61,914 nt of DNA, from the IMG/VR virus record IMGVR_UViG_3300050821_005615, positions 1 through 61,914 of that record; one strand, written 5' to 3'. How positions within the stretch are numbered: position 1 is the first letter of the stretch; each line of letters starts with the position of its first letter. The DNA is from a virus. The notes under the pieces were generated by a model. That model ran no database searches. It saw only the letters and a list, made by a program, of their open reading frames with translations, and had not been told where the DNA came from. Below, one piece after another: positions 60,078-61,914 of this stretch. The position numbers were made by a program, and so were the translations under genes.

Positions 60078-60401
60078 TTATTTTTTTAGTTGTATTTCTA
60101 ATTCGTTTAAGTATTTACGATTAGACCGAAATGAAAAATTTAAATACATTTTATACCCTTCTTTAATACATTCATTAATATGTTTGAGTGGGTAAAAACA
60201 CATAAAGTAATGACTAATTCCACTTGTGTTAGTATCGCTTACGGATTTAAAATAAATTCTCATTCTACATGCACCACCTTCATATTGGTCAGTAGTAAAA
60301 TAAGTCCTTTCAGCTTTATAAGCAACTACATGGGTTATTTCTAAACGTTTAAATTCTTCATTAACCCAATCAACCAATGTAGTGTAATTAAGATGAGCCA
60401 T
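60078..60401 (-). CDS. Unknown 107-aa protein
   Basis: A mixed alpha/beta protein (HLNYTTLVDWVNEEFKRLEITHVV, RTYFTTDQYEGGACRMRIYFK). No family recognised. Its ATG overlaps the preceding small gene's TAA (TAATG). Confidence 0.55.
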   Translation of the reverse strand: MAHLNYTTLVDWVNEEFKRLEITHVVAYKAERTYFTTDQYEGGACRMRIYFKSVSDTNTSGISHYFMCFYPLKHINECIKEGYKMYLNFSFRSNRKYLNELEIQLKK

Positions 60402-60469
60402 TATAATATTTTTAGTATTTCATTATACCCGTAATCGGGAAGGTCTATATCTTCAAGGTTTAGTATCAT
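60401..60469 (-). CDS. Tiny acidic gene (22 aa)
   Basis: The peptide MILNLEDIDLPDYGYNEILK ends in IL before TAA. Its ATG overlaps the preceding TGA (ATGA) and its TAA overlaps the following ATG (TAATG). Overlaps on both sides support it as a real, coupled mini-gene. Confidence 0.5.
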   Translation of the reverse strand: MILNLEDIDLPDYGYNEILKIL

Positions 60470-60792
60470 TTGCTTTCAATTTTTTTAAGTACGGCTTCGG
60501 CTAATAATGCACAACATTCTGCATCCCATCCATGATTATTTCTTTTATCAATAATCATTTGCAAAACATCTTTCAATAATTCATGTGAATTAACTGCTTT
60601 AACTATAAAGACTGCGTTTGCCTGCGCTTCTTCATCTGGAATATTTGATGCGAAGGAAAAACAATCTGCAATGTGCCATCTTATTCCCTTATCATTATCT
60701 ACAAGAATCCTTAATTGTAAATCAGACCCTACTTTAGTAGCTAAATAAAACTCACCTTTAGTATGCAGTACTTCTTCTTTGTTGTTGTTCAT
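60466..60792 (-). CDS. Unknown 108-aa protein
   Basis: An acidic/helical protein (NKEEVLHTKGEFYLATKVGSD, DVLQMIIDKRNNHGWDAECC). No family recognised. Its start lies 35 bases inside the upstream gene; a later start is possible. Confidence 0.55.
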   Translation of the reverse strand: MNNNKEEVLHTKGEFYLATKVGSDLQLRILVDNDKGIRWHIADCFSFASNIPDEEAQANAVFIVKAVNSHELLKDVLQMIIDKRNNHGWDAECCALLAEAVLKKIESK

Positions 60793-60964
60793 TGTGTTTA
60801 GTTTTTAATTTAATAAATTCGATTTCAGCTTTCAATTGATTATACCAATTTTTTATATCTTGATATATAAAAGGGTTAGTTAATTTTTTGTTTTTTATAG
60901 ACGGGTCAATACCCTGCAATTTTTTCATTATATCTTTTCGACTAAATACTTTTTCGTCTTTCAT
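60758..60964 (-). CDS. Unknown 68-aa basic protein
   Basis: Lys/Gln-rich helical protein (KVFSRKDIMKKLQGIDPSIKN) with a basic tail (KHNEQQQRRSTAY). No family recognised. It overlaps the downstream gene by 35 bases and sits 2 bases after the upstream stop. Confidence 0.5.
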   Translation of the reverse strand: MKDEKVFSRKDIMKKLQGIDPSIKNKKLTNPFIYQDIKNWYNQLKAEIEFIKLKTKHNEQQQRRSTAY

Positions 60965-60966
60965 AT

Positions 60967-61281
60967 CTATTTAATTTTAAGTTCGCTTAATACCTTAGTT
61001 TCAATATTAACTACTATGAATAGTAGTACAGAGTTATTGACGTTACCTTTACATGATGAAATAATATGCGTGGCTTGATTGTGATTTTTGAAATCCACCA
61101 TTTCGCCATCTTCGATACGACATTTATCTCCTATTGTCCATCTTGCTTTTTTGCCCGAAGGCGTAATCAAAACAGGGTCAGTAATCCATATAGCTACTAA
61201 GTCATGTACCTTATTATGTTCTTCACTATTTGGATTTAGTACGTCTATTAAGTTATCTAAAAGAGTGGTGTTTGTTTGCAT
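60967..61281 (-). CDS. Unknown 104-aa protein
   Basis: A helical N-terminal (LLDNLIDVLNPNSEEHNKVHDLVA) is followed by a beta-rich region (WTIGDKCRIEDGEMVDF) and a hydrophobic strand (SVLLFIVVNIE). No family recognised. ATG 12 bases after the repeat protein's stop. Confidence 0.5.
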   Translation of the reverse strand: MQTNTTLLDNLIDVLNPNSEEHNKVHDLVAIWITDPVLITPSGKKARWTIGDKCRIEDGEMVDFKNHNQATHIISSCKGNVNNSVLLFIVVNIETKVLSELKIK

Positions 61282-61293
61282 GGTAATTAGGTT

Positions 61294-61914
61294 TTAATCT
61301 TCGGATTTAGTTTCTATTTCTAATTTTAGCCAATCAGCGAAATTTAATTCTTTATTATCACGTTGTTCAAAGGATGCAGCTAATTCTATATATGCAATAG
61401 CATTTGATTGACTAATCGAACCGAAATTTTGCGTTGGCATATCGGGATGGGTTTTGACATGAATCAGTGATGCAGCTTTTGCCCATCCATATTGCTTCAT
61501 TAAATCATAACCCATTGTACCACCCATATTTACCAAATGTCCAGCAGTACACATTTGAGTACCACATAAATTTTCTTTAGGGTCATATTTCGGCCCGAAA
61601 TCAGATTGATTATGAACTCTCTTTTTTGCCTTAATATCATTTATAAGATTAGTATATGGGTTATCTAATAAAGGGACTGCATCCCATAAATCTTGTATCT
61701 TCTTCAACGTGTCGGCTGATAAATTCTTCAACGTGTAGGCTGATAAATTATTCAACGTGTCGGCTGATAAATTATTCAACGTGTAGGCTGATAAATTATT
61801 CAACGTGTCGGCTGATAAATTATTCAACGTGTAGGCTGATAAATTCTTCAACGTGTCGGCTGATAAATTATTCAACGTGTCGGCTGATAAATTATTCAAC
61901 GTGTCGGCTGATAA
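61294..61914 (-). CDS. Tandem-repeat protein, 5' end beyond window
   Basis: The frame is open to the window edge. The N-terminal part is a run of NNLSADTL-type octapeptides encoded by 24-bp repeats, with positions alternating Asp/Tyr (SADTL/SAYTL) and Asn/Lys. The C-terminal 135 residues (IQDLWDAVPLLDNPYTNLIND, CTAGHLVNMGG, AIAYIELAASFEQR) look like a globular domain with a possible metal site (Cys/His). No function assigned; the real start is not in the window. Confidence 0.65.
   Translation of the reverse strand, partial: LSADTLNNLSADTLNNLSADTLKNLSAYTLNNLSADTLNNLSAYTLNNLSADTLNNLSAYTLKNLSADTLKKIQDLWDAVPLLDNPYTNLINDIKAKKRVHNQSDFGPKYDPKENLCGTQMCTAGHLVNMGGTMGYDLMKQYGWAKAASLIHVKTHPDMPTQNFGSISQSNAIAYIELAASFEQRDNKELNFADWLKLEIETKSED
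61701..61914. repeat. Nine or more tandem copies of a 24-bp coding repeat
   Basis: The unit (plus strand) is close to TTATTCAACGTG then TCGGCTGATAAA. About nine copies run to the edge with differences mainly at two positions: CGG versus AGG (Asp/Tyr) and TTATT versus TTCTT (Asn/Lys). There are no spacers, so it is not a CRISPR array. The array is in frame with the protein at 61294 and probably continues past the window. Confidence 0.85.

Noticed and set aside
61701-61914. CRISPR array
   Set aside because: The 24-bp repeats are contiguous with no spacers and encode an in-frame peptide.
1-61914. Stop-codon reassignment as in some crAss-like phages
   Set aside because: TAA, TAG and TGA all end genes at expected overlaps and no large gene is broken by one of them.
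1-61914. Circular junction joining base 61914 to base 1
   Set aside because: The minus-strand repeat frame continues across such a join but reaches a stop before any ATG, so the window gives no support for direct circularity.

Overview
The window is most of the genome of a tailed bacteriophage (podovirus-like gene set) that infects a member of the Bacteroidota. The host assignment rests on several sequence features: AT-rich DNA, start codons that mostly lack a Shine-Dalgarno and sit in A-rich leaders, TTTG-N19/20-TAnnTTT-type promoters, many lipoprotein and signal-peptide genes with Bacteroidota-like leaders, and tail-fibre wording (LLPKLTTTQMNAI) typical of Bacteroidota phages. Coding is dense with frequent ATGA and TAATG overlaps. 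Both ends cut through genes (a plus-strand gene at base 2, a minus-strand repeat protein at base 61914), so the window is a fragment or an opened circle.

Layout. Bases 2-1491: short plus-strand genes ending at a terminator. Bases 1504-10888: a long minus-strand accessory/early operon with a papain-like peptidase, a kinase-like protein, a complete TnpB without TnpA, a MazG-type pyrophosphohydrolase, a NinG homologue and many small unknowns. It is interrupted at 8832-9607 by a gene-free block rich in inverted repeats that looks like one large structured RNA. Bases 10889-10988: divergent promoters. Bases 10989-25589: plus-strand regulation, replication and modification genes: HTH proteins, sliding clamp DnaN, a 150-base leader with a terminator and possible leader peptide, HNH, replication-initiator-like protein, primase-helicase, GroES-like protein, then a cassette of five glycosyltransferase-like and two methyltransferase-like genes. 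Bases 25672-59208: late genes: head-tail and tail proteins, a deoxyhypusine-synthase homologue, ejection proteins including one of 1797 residues, terminase, portal, scaffold, capsid, fibre, holin candidates, spanin-like lipoprotein and a GH108-type endolysin. Bases 59311-61914: a second minus-strand block of small genes ending in a protein built on a 24-bp tandem repeat.

How it works together. The phage brings its own sliding clamp, initiator/loader-like protein and primase-helicase, but no DNA polymerase is visible, so it probably loads its clamp onto the host polymerase. The two late blocks starting at 25672 and 46571 each follow the same two-part promoter: an identical 22-bp AT-rich box, exactly 20 bp, then TTTAATTTTAC. 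This suggests co-ordinated late activation. Strongest leads for new biology: the structured RNA at 8858-9606, the leader at 13795-13941, the DHS-like enzyme inside the virion gene block, and the shared late-promoter box.

All family names are from recognition by eye; no database search was run.
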